Positions 55,075 through 62,009 of a DNA stretch of 64,000 bases are shown here, piece by piece. The position numbers were made by a program, and so were the translations under genes. Source of the stretch: JAAYED01 sp040772225 (GTDB taxonomy: Bacteria; Chloroflexota; Anaerolineae; UBA1429); the NCBI GenBank assembly GCA_040772225.1, contig JAXGYO010000002.1, positions 620,001-684,000 on the forward strand, written 5' to 3'. The notes under the pieces were generated by a model, which was given only the letters and a program-made list of their open reading frames with translations, was not told the origin of the DNA and did no database searches. How positions within the stretch are numbered: position 1 is the stretch's first letter; every line of letters begins with the position of its first letter.

Positions 55075-56954
55075 CCATCGTCTGCCCGCAGTGTGGCCAA
55101 GACGTCCGCAGCGCGGCCCGTTTCTGTCCGCGCTGTGGGCGCCTGCTCAAGGATCAGCTCGACGCCGGCTCGGTGCTGGGTGGTGGCCGTTACCGCATCG
55201 TGCGCTCGATCTCCAAAGGAGGCATGGGAGCGGTCTACCTGGCATACGACGCTGGCGCCTTTGATCGTCTGTGCGTTGTCAAGCAGATGCTCGAATACTA
55301 TGATCCGAGCGATCCACAGGAACGCACCCGGGCGCAACAGCGCTTTGAGGATGAAGGACGCACGCTGGCCAGCCTCAGCCACCCGGGCATCCCGCAGATC
55401 TATGCGTTCCTGCAGGAAGCGGGCCGCTTCTACATCGTGATGGAGTATATCCGCGGCGAGAACCTGGCCGCATTCACCACGCGCGAAGCTGATCAAGGCC
55501 TGATCGCTCCAGTAAGACGCCTTCCCAGGGAGGAGATGGTCAGGTACACCATCCAGGTATGCCAGATACTGGAATACCTGCACTCGCCGGAGCGTCCGGT
55601 GGTGCACCAGGACATCAAGCCCGCCAATATCATCCTGGAGCCTCAAACGGGGGAAGTGCGCCTGGTAGACTTTGGCACGGCGCGCCGGCGCGACCATGGT
55701 GCGGAGGGCGAACCGGGAACCGACGAGCGTTCAAGCATCTACGGCACCGCTGGGTATGCCCCTCCGGAGCAGTATCGCGGCCGACCTGTGCCCAGATCGG
55801 ATGTCTTTGCGCTGGCGGCGACCACCTATCACGTCCTGACAGATGACGATCCCCAGGATCACCCCTTCCAGTGGCCCAGGTTGGACGCGCTCCCTCGCGA
55901 GCTGGCACTGGCACTGGAGCGTGCTCTGCGCAACAATCCCGAGGAGCGCAGCACCGCGATGGAGCTGCGCCAGGCTCTGGAGCCGATGAGTACACCGCAG
56001 CGCACCCTTGAGGTATTTACCTTTCCCGGCAATGCGCAGATCCGCACCGTAGGAGCGCTACCGGCCCTCGCCGATGAACACTGGGATGCAGCGCGAAGCT
56101 TCCTGTACCAGGGGGATTTTCAGCGCTGGCTGAGGGACATCAACCGGCACGACCTGGTGGTGATCGCGGACGAGATCGTGGCCCGTGAGGACAATCGCGA
56201 CGCTGGCCTGGAGCGTTTCCTGCAGGCGGTAGACCCTGGCCTCGCCGATCCCAAGATCGTCGCCGATCCGCCGGAGATCGACTTGGGCGGCGTGGCTCGC
56301 GTCTCAGCACTGACCGTTCGCGCATCGCTCACCAACAAGAGCAGGGGCTATATCCAGGGTCACGTGTTGTCATCCGAGCCATGGCTTGAGGTGCACCCGC
56401 CCCAGATGCATCTGTGGGCAGGCATTCCCTCATACATGCGCGTTCACGTTCGCGCAGAGGATCTGCCTTTTCGCTCTGAGCAGCGAGGTACCATTACCAT
56501 TTCGGACGAGGCAGGCCGGCAGCTCGCCGCGATACCCGTCAAGGCGCGCGTCTCGCTGTGGCGTGAGATCTGGCGCCTGGTGTGGCGCGCGCTCTCCGCT
56601 GCGGGCCCGCAAAGCCACAGATTCGCCAGCGCCGTCTGGCGGTGGCACGCCCGGTTCTACCGGCGCGTGAGCACCCCGTTTCGGAGACACCGCTGGCTGC
56701 TATGGGCGCTCTGGGGACTGCTGTCCATCGCCTTCGGAATAACCCTCCACACGTTCGCAACCGAGGCCCCGCTTTTGCCGGTCATCGGCGGAGCCCTCGA
56801 AACTGGAGGTCAGTGGCAGGAGATTCTGATTCGAGCAGTGGTGCTCCCACCGCTCCTTCTGATGACGCTGTGGCCGGCCGTTGTGCTCGCAAGCCTTGCA
56901 GGGGCTGCGGTCATCGGATTCGGTATCGGCGTTGTGCGATCGTTCTCCCGCTAA
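55071..56954 (+). CDS. Membrane Ser/Thr protein kinase with N-terminal zinc ribbon and Ig-like region
   Basis: 627 residues. Zinc ribbon first (C5, C8, C19, C22), then a kinase domain (about 38-310) with KGGMGAVY, K71, H179-Q180-D181-I-K183, N186 and D200-F201-G202, so catalytic residues are present with HQD for HRD. Residues about 400-505 are a beta-rich ASH/Ig-like segment (PEIDLGGVARVSALTVRASL). Two membrane segments close the protein (LLWALWGLLSIAFGITL; LPPLLLMTLWPAVVLASLAG), so kinase and ribbon face the cytoplasm. Last gene of the module, coupled to the FHA gene by ATGA. Confidence 0.88.
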   Translation: MTIVCPQCGQDVRSAARFCPRCGRLLKDQLDAGSVLGGGRYRIVRSISKGGMGAVYLAYDAGAFDRLCVVKQMLEYYDPSDPQERTRAQQRFEDEGRTLASLSHPGIPQIYAFLQEAGRFYIVMEYIRGENLAAFTTREADQGLIAPVRRLPREEMVRYTIQVCQILEYLHSPERPVVHQDIKPANIILEPQTGEVRLVDFGTARRRDHGAEGEPGTDERSSIYGTAGYAPPEQYRGRPVPRSDVFALAATTYHVLTDDDPQDHPFQWPRLDALPRELALALERALRNNPEERSTAMELRQALEPMSTPQRTLEVFTFPGNAQIRTVGALPALADEHWDAARSFLYQGDFQRWLRDINRHDLVVIADEIVAREDNRDAGLERFLQAVDPGLADPKIVADPPEIDLGGVARVSALTVRASLTNKSRGYIQGHVLSSEPWLEVHPPQMHLWAGIPSYMRVHVRAEDLPFRSEQRGTITISDEAGRQLAAIPVKARVSLWREIWRLVWRALSAAGPQSHRFASAVWRWHARFYRRVSTPFRRHRWLLWALWGLLSIAFGITLHTFATEAPLLPVIGGALETGGQWQEILIRAVVLPPLLLMTLWPAVVLASLAGAAVIGFGIGVVRSFSR

Positions 56955-56955
56955 A

Positions 56956-56990
56956 GCGAAAGGGGGAGGCCGACGGCCTCCCCCTTTCGC
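56956..56990. terminator. Bidirectional terminator-like hairpin
   Basis: A perfect 16-bp stem (GCGAAAGGGGGAGGCC with its complement) and loop GAC, between the convergent kinase and serS genes. Same stem length and loop as the hairpin at 23761-23795. Confidence 0.75.
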
Positions 56991-57006
56991 ATATCGCTCT
57001 GTCGCG

Positions 57007-58272
57007 CTAGATCTGCGTAATACCGCCCATGTAAGGCCGCAGCACATCCGGGATGGTCACATGGCCATCGGCGGTCTGGTAGTTTTCGATCACCGCGATC
57101 AGCGTCCGGGGCAAGGCGACCCCAGAGCCATTGAGCGTGTGTACGAATTCGGGGCGCCCGCCTTCGGGGCGGTAGCGGATATTAGCGCGGCGCGCCTGGA
57201 AATCCTTAAAGTTGCTGCAGGAGGACACCTCCAGCCATTCCTGGCACCCGGCTGCCCATACTTCCAGATCGTACTTGACTGCCGCCGAGAAGGACAGGTC
57301 CCCGGTGCACATCTGAACCACGCGATACGGCAGCTCAAGTCCCTGAAGCACGGCCTCCGCGTCATGAATCAGCCCGTCAAGTTCCTCCATCGACGTGGAG
57401 GGTTCGACGAACTTGACCAGCTCGACCTTGTCGAACTGGTGTCCGCGCTTGATGCCGCGCGTATCGCGCCCCGCGGACATCTTCTCGCGGCGGAAACACG
57501 CCGTGTACGCCACATGATGCAGAGGTAACTGACTCGCATCGAGGATCTCATCCCGGTACATGTTGGTCACCGGCACCTCGGCCGTGGAGATGAACCAGAG
57601 ATCATCCTCCTGGTCCACGTAAATATTGTCGGCAAACTTGGGTAGCTGCGCTGTACCTACCAGGCACTCACGGCGCACCATGTACGGCGGATAGATCTCC
57701 ACATAGTCCTGCCGCAGCGTGTGCACATCCAGCATGTAACTGATTAGCGCGCGCTGCAGTCTCGCGCCCATCCCCTTGAGAAGATAAAAGCGCGATCCGG
57801 ATATCTTGACGCCACGGTCGAAATCGATGATGTCCAGCGCCGGACCCAGGTCCCAATGGGCCTGCGGACTAAAGTCCAGGGTCGGGATCGTCCCTTCCTG
57901 CCGTACAACGACATTCTGGCTCTCATCAGCACCCGGGGGCACGCTCGCATCCGGCATGTTGGGCATCTGAAGCATCGCATCCTGCAGCTCGGCCTCCAGC
58001 GGGCCCAGTTCCGCGTCCAGCGCGTCAATGCGCGCAGCCACGCCACGCATCTCGGTCACCAGGCGCTCTCGCTCCTCGCGATCCTTGACACCGGGTATCT
58101 GCCTGGACACCCTGTTGCGCTCGGCACGCAGCGCCTCAACATTCACCAACAACTCTCTCCGTCGCGCATCCAGCGCCAGGATCTGATCCACAGGTGCGTC
58201 GTGGGCTCCCAGTGCCGCCATTGCCTCCCGTACCACATCGGTATGATCCCGTATCAGGTTCAAGTCGATCAT
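57007..58272 (-). CDS. serS: Seryl-tRNA synthetase
   Basis: 421 residues, class II synthetase. The N-terminal long coiled-coil arm (about 30-100) that holds tRNA-Ser is present; motif 2 is FRREKMSAGRDTRG and motif 3 is GSGVALPRTLIAVIENYQ. Start is ATG 58272 with GGAGGAG seven bases upstream. A longer frame to 58452 runs back through the T-box leader and is not real. Expression is controlled by the serine T-box at 58310-58570. Confidence 0.97.
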   Translation of the reverse strand: MIDLNLIRDHTDVVREAMAALGAHDAPVDQILALDARRRELLVNVEALRAERNRVSRQIPGVKDREERERLVTEMRGVAARIDALDAELGPLEAELQDAMLQMPNMPDASVPPGADESQNVVVRQEGTIPTLDFSPQAHWDLGPALDIIDFDRGVKISGSRFYLLKGMGARLQRALISYMLDVHTLRQDYVEIYPPYMVRRECLVGTAQLPKFADNIYVDQEDDLWFISTAEVPVTNMYRDEILDASQLPLHHVAYTACFRREKMSAGRDTRGIKRGHQFDKVELVKFVEPSTSMEELDGLIHDAEAVLQGLELPYRVVQMCTGDLSFSAAVKYDLEVWAAGCQEWLEVSSCSNFKDFQARRANIRYRPEGGRPEFVHTLNGSGVALPRTLIAVIENYQTADGHVTIPDVLRPYMGGITQI

Positions 58273-58309
58273 GTTGCCACTCCTCCCGCTGTTGCCGCCA
58301 ACTCTGGAA

Positions 58310-58347
58310 CAAAAACAAGCACCGCATCCGAAAGGACGCAAGTGCTT
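58310..58347 (-). terminator. T-box regulated terminator
   Basis: On the minus strand AAGCACTTGCGTCC pairs with GGATGCGGTGCTT (58317-58347), followed by GTTTTTG. The 5' side overlaps the region that would pair in the antiterminator. Confidence 0.85.
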
Positions 58348-58570
58348 GTGCGTGGTGCCACCTCTCTTTGCCATCCAGCTTGCGCTGGGTGCTCTCATGG
58401 GCCAACGGCCCTGGCTTGATATCGGGAACCACCCGGTCACGCTTTGGGTCAAACCGTTCGCGTGCGGCTCGAGAGTGGATTTCGCCCGACGGGTTGCCGT
58501 CTTACAGCACCGGCGGCTCTCTGAAAACCCGCTGCGAGTTACTTGTCTCCGTCAACGCCCCTGTTCAGTT
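58310..58570 (-). promoter_or_regulatory. T-box riboswitch (serine) upstream of serS
   Basis: The leader of about 300 nt between promoter and serS has T-box features in order: GGAGACAAGTA near the start of stem I, CAGAGAGCCG in its upper part, the segment GAAATCCACTCTC that places UCC, a serine codon, in the specifier position, and the T-box AGAGGTGGCACCACG (about 58351-58365). A terminator follows. Uncharged tRNA-Ser would pair with UCC and the T-box and allow read-through. Confidence 0.88.
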
Positions 58571-58576
58571 ACCTGA

Positions 58577-58605
58577 ACTATAGCGCGCGAGATTTCCTCT
58601 GTCAA
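58577..58605 (-). promoter_or_regulatory. Promoter of the serS leader
   Basis: On the minus strand, a perfect -35 TTGACA (58600-58605) and -10 TATAGT (58577-58582), 17 bp apart. The -35 box starts directly after the TAA stop of the preceding gene. Confidence 0.85.
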
Positions 58606-59253
58606 TTAACGGGCTGGCTGCCCATCGCTCCCTCCGCGCGCCAGGTAGCGCGACAACCAGTACGTCAAACCGGCCAGGCCGGCCCCCGCACACGCTGACG
58701 CGACAACGGCGCGCCAGCACTGCGCTGACTGGACGCTGGCCGTATTCCGAGCCGTCACCGGTCTGGCACGAGTCTGTCGCCGTGCCGGTCGCCTCATCTC
58801 TGGGACCGAACCCCGGACACGGCTCTCCTGCGCCGCATGGGCGATGGCAACAGCCAGGGCAGCCGTATCCTTGTCGCGTGGCATGACGAGTTTCGCGCTC
58901 GCTATGACAGCTTCTGCGTCTTCCAGGCGATGGTCGAGCGCCAGCAGGCCCGACTTGAGACTCAAAGCGGCGCCATAGTTAGGACGAAGGGCAAGACACA
59001 GCGCCAGAGTCCCGAGGGCCTGAGCCCTGTCACCCTCAGCGAATTGCTCGCACGCCTCCCGAAAGTAGGACTCGTGCAGCGACAAGTCTAAGAGCCCCTT
59101 GAGCGATTCGCCGCAACGCGGACAACTCAGCGCGTCCGCTGAAAGAGATGTATCGCAGTAGGGGCAGCGCTGGGTCTGCCGCACGGTCAAGTGCCCCAGC
59201 AGATCTTTAATCGAGCGCTGCCAATCCTGCTGGGTCATGCTCATCGCGGTCAT
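58606..59253 (-). CDS. Zinc-ribbon and TPR-like protein with C-terminal membrane anchor
   Basis: About 215 residues. A zinc ribbon (C30, C33, C44, C47; x10 spacing) is followed by a TPR-like helical region (about 57-120, GDRAQALGTLALCLALRPNYGAAL), a basic linker and a membrane helix near the end (VVASACAGAGLAGLTYWL), so it is tail-anchored. Start is ATG 59253 after AGGG; GTG 59289 overlapping the nagA stop is the alternative. Although it is in the nag operon, its zinc ribbon is the same type as in the kinase module upstream, which suggests a link to that system. Confidence 0.65.
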   Translation of the reverse strand: MTAMSMTQQDWQRSIKDLLGHLTVRQTQRCPYCDTSLSADALSCPRCGESLKGLLDLSLHESYFREACEQFAEGDRAQALGTLALCLALRPNYGAALSLKSGLLALDHRLEDAEAVIASAKLVMPRDKDTAALAVAIAHAAQESRVRGSVPEMRRPARRQTRARPVTARNTASVQSAQCWRAVVASACAGAGLAGLTYWLSRYLARGGSDGQPAR

Positions 59254-59285
59254 CTGTTCCCTCACCGCACCTGGCCTGTCTCCGC

Positions 59286-60290
59286 TCACGATGTCACCAG
59301 GTGAAACTGATGATCCGCGTACACGATCCCCTGCCCGGGCCTGCGATGCACGGCGGATGGCAAAACCCCGATCACTCTGAGCGGGGCGTAGAATCCTGCG
59401 TCTAGCAGTTCCTCCCTGGAGCAGACATCTAGCGCCGCGAGGTGGTTCATGCACTGCAGCATCGTGGCGCTGGATCCCACCAGGCAGTCCTTTTCCGGAT
59501 TGTACAGGCGCCCTGACGGCTCCAGTACGGCAGTATTCCCCAGCACCTCGTACGTGCCAGGCGGCAGGCCCGCCACAGGAGCAGCGTCGCTCACCACTGC
59601 GAGCGTTCCTCCTCGTCTGGCCCGAACCATGACGCGGAGCAGGGAGACGGGGAGATGGTGACCATCCGCGATCACCAGAGCGGTATAGCGTTCATCAGCC
59701 AGCCCATCCCAGATGGGGTTCGGGTGGCGCGGCAAGAGGTTTGGCAGGCCGTTCCCCAGGTGGGTCAGAGCCCGGGCACCTGCCAGGTGCATCCGGTCAA
59801 GATCCTCCGCCGTAAACAGCGAATGCCCGATCGACACAGTCACGCCAGAGCCGGTGGCCAGCCTGGCCAGTTCCTCGGCGCCGGCTAGTTCGGCAGCTAG
59901 CGTCAACAACCGCACCTGGCCCTGTCCCCACGCCAGGAGCTGGTTGAGCAGATCCACATTGGCCGGTTGAACCAGCTCCGGATCATGGGCCCCAACAGCC
60001 CCTGGAGCCGCAGAGATAAACGGCCCCTCAAGGTGGAAACCCAGGATGTGTCCGGCGAACTCTGGTTCTTCGGCCAGGCGAGCGAGCATGGGTAGATTCC
60101 TGGCATAGACACTGACCGGGCAGGTGATCAGTGTGGGAAGAAAGGCCACAGTACCCGCCGCGATCAGCCGGCGACAGGCCTCCGCAAGCGCGTCCCTGGT
60201 GACGCAAGGCGAGGAAAAGTCCACGCCCGCAAAGCCGTTCACCTGCAGATCCACAAACCCCGGAATGTCGGCCGGCCCCTGGGAACTCAT
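59286..60290 (-). CDS. nagA: N-acetylglucosamine-6-phosphate deacetylase
   Basis: 334 residues, shorter than the usual 380 because the N-terminal beta-sandwich is nearly absent; the protein begins almost at the barrel (IPGFVDLQVNGF). Catalytic parts are present: FHLEGPFI for the metal Glu, SIGHS and THLGNGL for the histidines, IADGHH, and VVSDAAP with the catalytic Asp. It removes acetate from GlcNAc-6-P before NagB. Starts six bases after the nagB stop. Confidence 0.92.
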   Translation of the reverse strand: MSSQGPADIPGFVDLQVNGFAGVDFSSPCVTRDALAEACRRLIAAGTVAFLPTLITCPVSVYARNLPMLARLAEEPEFAGHILGFHLEGPFISAAPGAVGAHDPELVQPANVDLLNQLLAWGQGQVRLLTLAAELAGAEELARLATGSGVTVSIGHSLFTAEDLDRMHLAGARALTHLGNGLPNLLPRHPNPIWDGLADERYTALVIADGHHLPVSLLRVMVRARRGGTLAVVSDAAPVAGLPPGTYEVLGNTAVLEPSGRLYNPEKDCLVGSSATMLQCMNHLAALDVCSREELLDAGFYAPLRVIGVLPSAVHRRPGQGIVYADHQFHLVTS

Positions 60291-60296
60291 AATAAT

Positions 60297-61058
60297 CTAT
60301 CCTACCCGCTCCGGAGCGCCGTATGTCTCTAGCCCGCCTGCCGCCGCGGCATCCAGATAGACATCACAGGCGTCGTGGGTTTGAAGTACTGACGCCGGGA
60401 CCTGCGGGGTGACCGGCCCTTCCAGCGCCAGCGCGACAGCACGTGCCTTGCGCGCATCGGGAACGGTACAGACGATCGCTCGGCTCTTGATTATCTGCCG
60501 AATGCTCATCGAGATCGCCTGTGCCGGGACATCATCCAGTGTCGGAAACCACCCCTCGCCAAGCTGCTGTCGGCGGCACGCCTCATCGAGATCAACGACC
60601 AGGTAAGGTAACTCGGTGTCGAAATCCGCCGGAGGATCGTTGAATGCCAGATGTCCGTTCTCGCCGATACCGATACATGCCACATCGATATGGACGCCAG
60701 AGATGACGTCAGCCAGTCGCTCGCACTCAGCGCGGGGATCGACAGCATCACCATTCACGGGCACGAAGGCACCCAGATTGGTGACCCTGTCAACAAAGCG
60801 CTCGCGAAGGTACCGCCGAAAACTGGCGGGATGGGCTTCCGGTAGACCGATGTACTCATCCAGATGGAAAACCGTTACGCGGCTCCATGGCAGATCAGCG
60901 CGAACGAGTTGGTCAAGCATCTCAAACTGGCTCGCACCGGTGGCCAGGATCAGCATTCCCTGGCCGCGCTCGGATATCGCTTGCGCCAGCAGAGCGGCGG
61001 CGCGCTGCGCCGCGGCAACCGCCATAGTGGTTGTTGTTGGATAGATATGTACGTGCAT
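60297..61058 (-). CDS. nagB: Glucosamine-6-phosphate deaminase
   Basis: 253 residues. Converts glucosamine 6-phosphate to fructose 6-phosphate and ammonia, feeding pfkA. The catalytic Asp is in FHLDEYIGL and the His in GIGENGHLAFNDPP. ATG 61058 has AAGGAG five bases upstream; the frame extends to 61097 without a site. First gene of nagB-nagA plus the zinc-ribbon/TPR gene. Amino-sugar use suggests recycling of cell-wall or chitin sugars. Confidence 0.95.
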   Translation of the reverse strand: MHVHIYPTTTTMAVAAAQRAAALLAQAISERGQGMLILATGASQFEMLDQLVRADLPWSRVTVFHLDEYIGLPEAHPASFRRYLRERFVDRVTNLGAFVPVNGDAVDPRAECERLADVISGVHIDVACIGIGENGHLAFNDPPADFDTELPYLVVDLDEACRRQQLGEGWFPTLDDVPAQAISMSIRQIIKSRAIVCTVPDARKARAVALALEGPVTPQVPASVLQTHDACDVYLDAAAAGGLETYGAPERVG

Positions 61059-61139
61059 GCTATCTCCTTGCGGAAAGGCCGCCTCAGTACGCTGCACCGC
61101 TCAATCAGACAACCCCATTGTACTCGAGCTGATGTCCTC

Positions 61140-61167
61140 TTGACACCTCCCCCTGCCTCGCTATGAT
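61140..61167 (+). promoter_or_regulatory. Promoter of the flavin reductase-like gene
   Basis: A perfect -35 TTGACA (61140-61145) and -10 TATGAT (61162-61167), spaced 16 bp. Confidence 0.7.
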
Positions 61168-61220
61168 CGAGACCAGTAACCGTACCGTTCAGGCGAGCAC
61201 GCCACGGAGAGGAGTTTACC

Positions 61221-61739
61221 ATGCATCGAGACCCCGTCCCGTACGACCATCAATTGAGCAAAACATTGGCTGCGCTAGCCAATCCGGGCTTGCTGCTGGC
61301 TGCGACCAACCACGAGGGACGCTCCAACGCCATGACCATAGGCTGGGGTTCTGTTGGGATCGTCTGGGGTCTGCCGGTGTTTATCGTCCTTGTGCGGCCT
61401 TCGCGGTTCACCTATGGGTTGATTGAAGAGACCGGCGAGTTCACCGTGAACGTCCCCACGCGGGACCTCAAGCGCGCTGTAGCCATCTGCGGCTCGCGAA
61501 GCGGTCGTGAGATGGACAAGTTCGGAGAGCTTGGAATTGCGGTTACGCCCGGACAGCATGTGCGCGCCGTGACCATCGACGCCTGCCCGATGGTATACGA
61601 ATGCCGCTCACTGCACCACAACGATCTGATCCCCGCCAACCTCGACCCGTCTGCTGAAGCGCGTTTCTATGGTGGCAAGGACTACCATCGCGTCTATTTC
61701 GGAGAGATTCTCGGCGCTTACGCAGCCGCTGAGTACTAG
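61221..61739 (+). CDS. Flavin reductase-like (FMN-binding split barrel) protein
   Basis: 172 residues. The family layout is clear: an N-terminal block LLLAATNHEGRSNAMTIGW that binds FMN, a central FTVNVPTRDL, and the CGSRSGREMDKF segment near 90-101. Members reduce flavin or act as small FMN oxidoreductases; the partner is unknown. SD GGAGAGGAG precedes ATG 61221. It is divergent from nagB and has a GC-rich hairpin after it (61759-61798). Confidence 0.87.
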   Translation: MHRDPVPYDHQLSKTLAALANPGLLLAATNHEGRSNAMTIGWGSVGIVWGLPVFIVLVRPSRFTYGLIEETGEFTVNVPTRDLKRAVAICGSRSGREMDKFGELGIAVTPGQHVRAVTIDACPMVYECRSLHHNDLIPANLDPSAEARFYGGKDYHRVYFGEILGAYAAAEY

Positions 61740-61758
61740 ATAACCGGATTCCACGAAA

Positions 61759-61798
61759 CGCCGGAGCGCTGTGGCCCTTGTCACAGAATGCTCCGGCG
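61759..61798 (+). terminator. Hairpin after the flavin reductase-like gene
   Basis: CGCCGGAGC pairs with GCTCCGGCG and CTGTG pairs with CACAG inside. No T-run follows. The rest of 61740-62009 holds only the next promoter and leader. Confidence 0.5.
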
Positions 61799-61884
61799 TA
61801 ACCGTTGTTGCTCAATTAGCTACCTCCACCGCGAGGCTGTAGATTCCTGTTTATTGACAAATTACCTCAAGAACTGGTAACAGG

Positions 61885-61912
61885 TTGACAGGGCGAGCGA
61901 TGACAGTATAAT
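61885..61912 (+). promoter_or_regulatory. Promoter of the pseudokinase gene
   Basis: A perfect -35 TTGACA (61885-61890) and perfect -10 TATAAT (61907-61912) with 16 bp spacing, leaving a leader of about 90 nt before ATG 62010. The gene is thus transcribed on its own. Confidence 0.8.
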
Positions 61913-62009
61913 CACGGTGAGTCCACAGGACCGTGTAAGCATCACCCGGGAGATCACTGATCCTCTGACACGGCTGAGCAACTCCCGATCTTTTTCCACT
62001 GGATGTCCC

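Noticed and set aside
49951..56954. Type VI secretion regulatory genes (PpkA, PppA, Fha)
   Set aside because: The domain types match, but no Tss structural gene is present in the window, so the label would go beyond the evidence.
58273..58452. N-terminal extension of serS by 60 codons
   Set aside because: The extension reads through the T-box and terminator; the ATG at 58272 has a good SD site and the protein matches SerRS from there.
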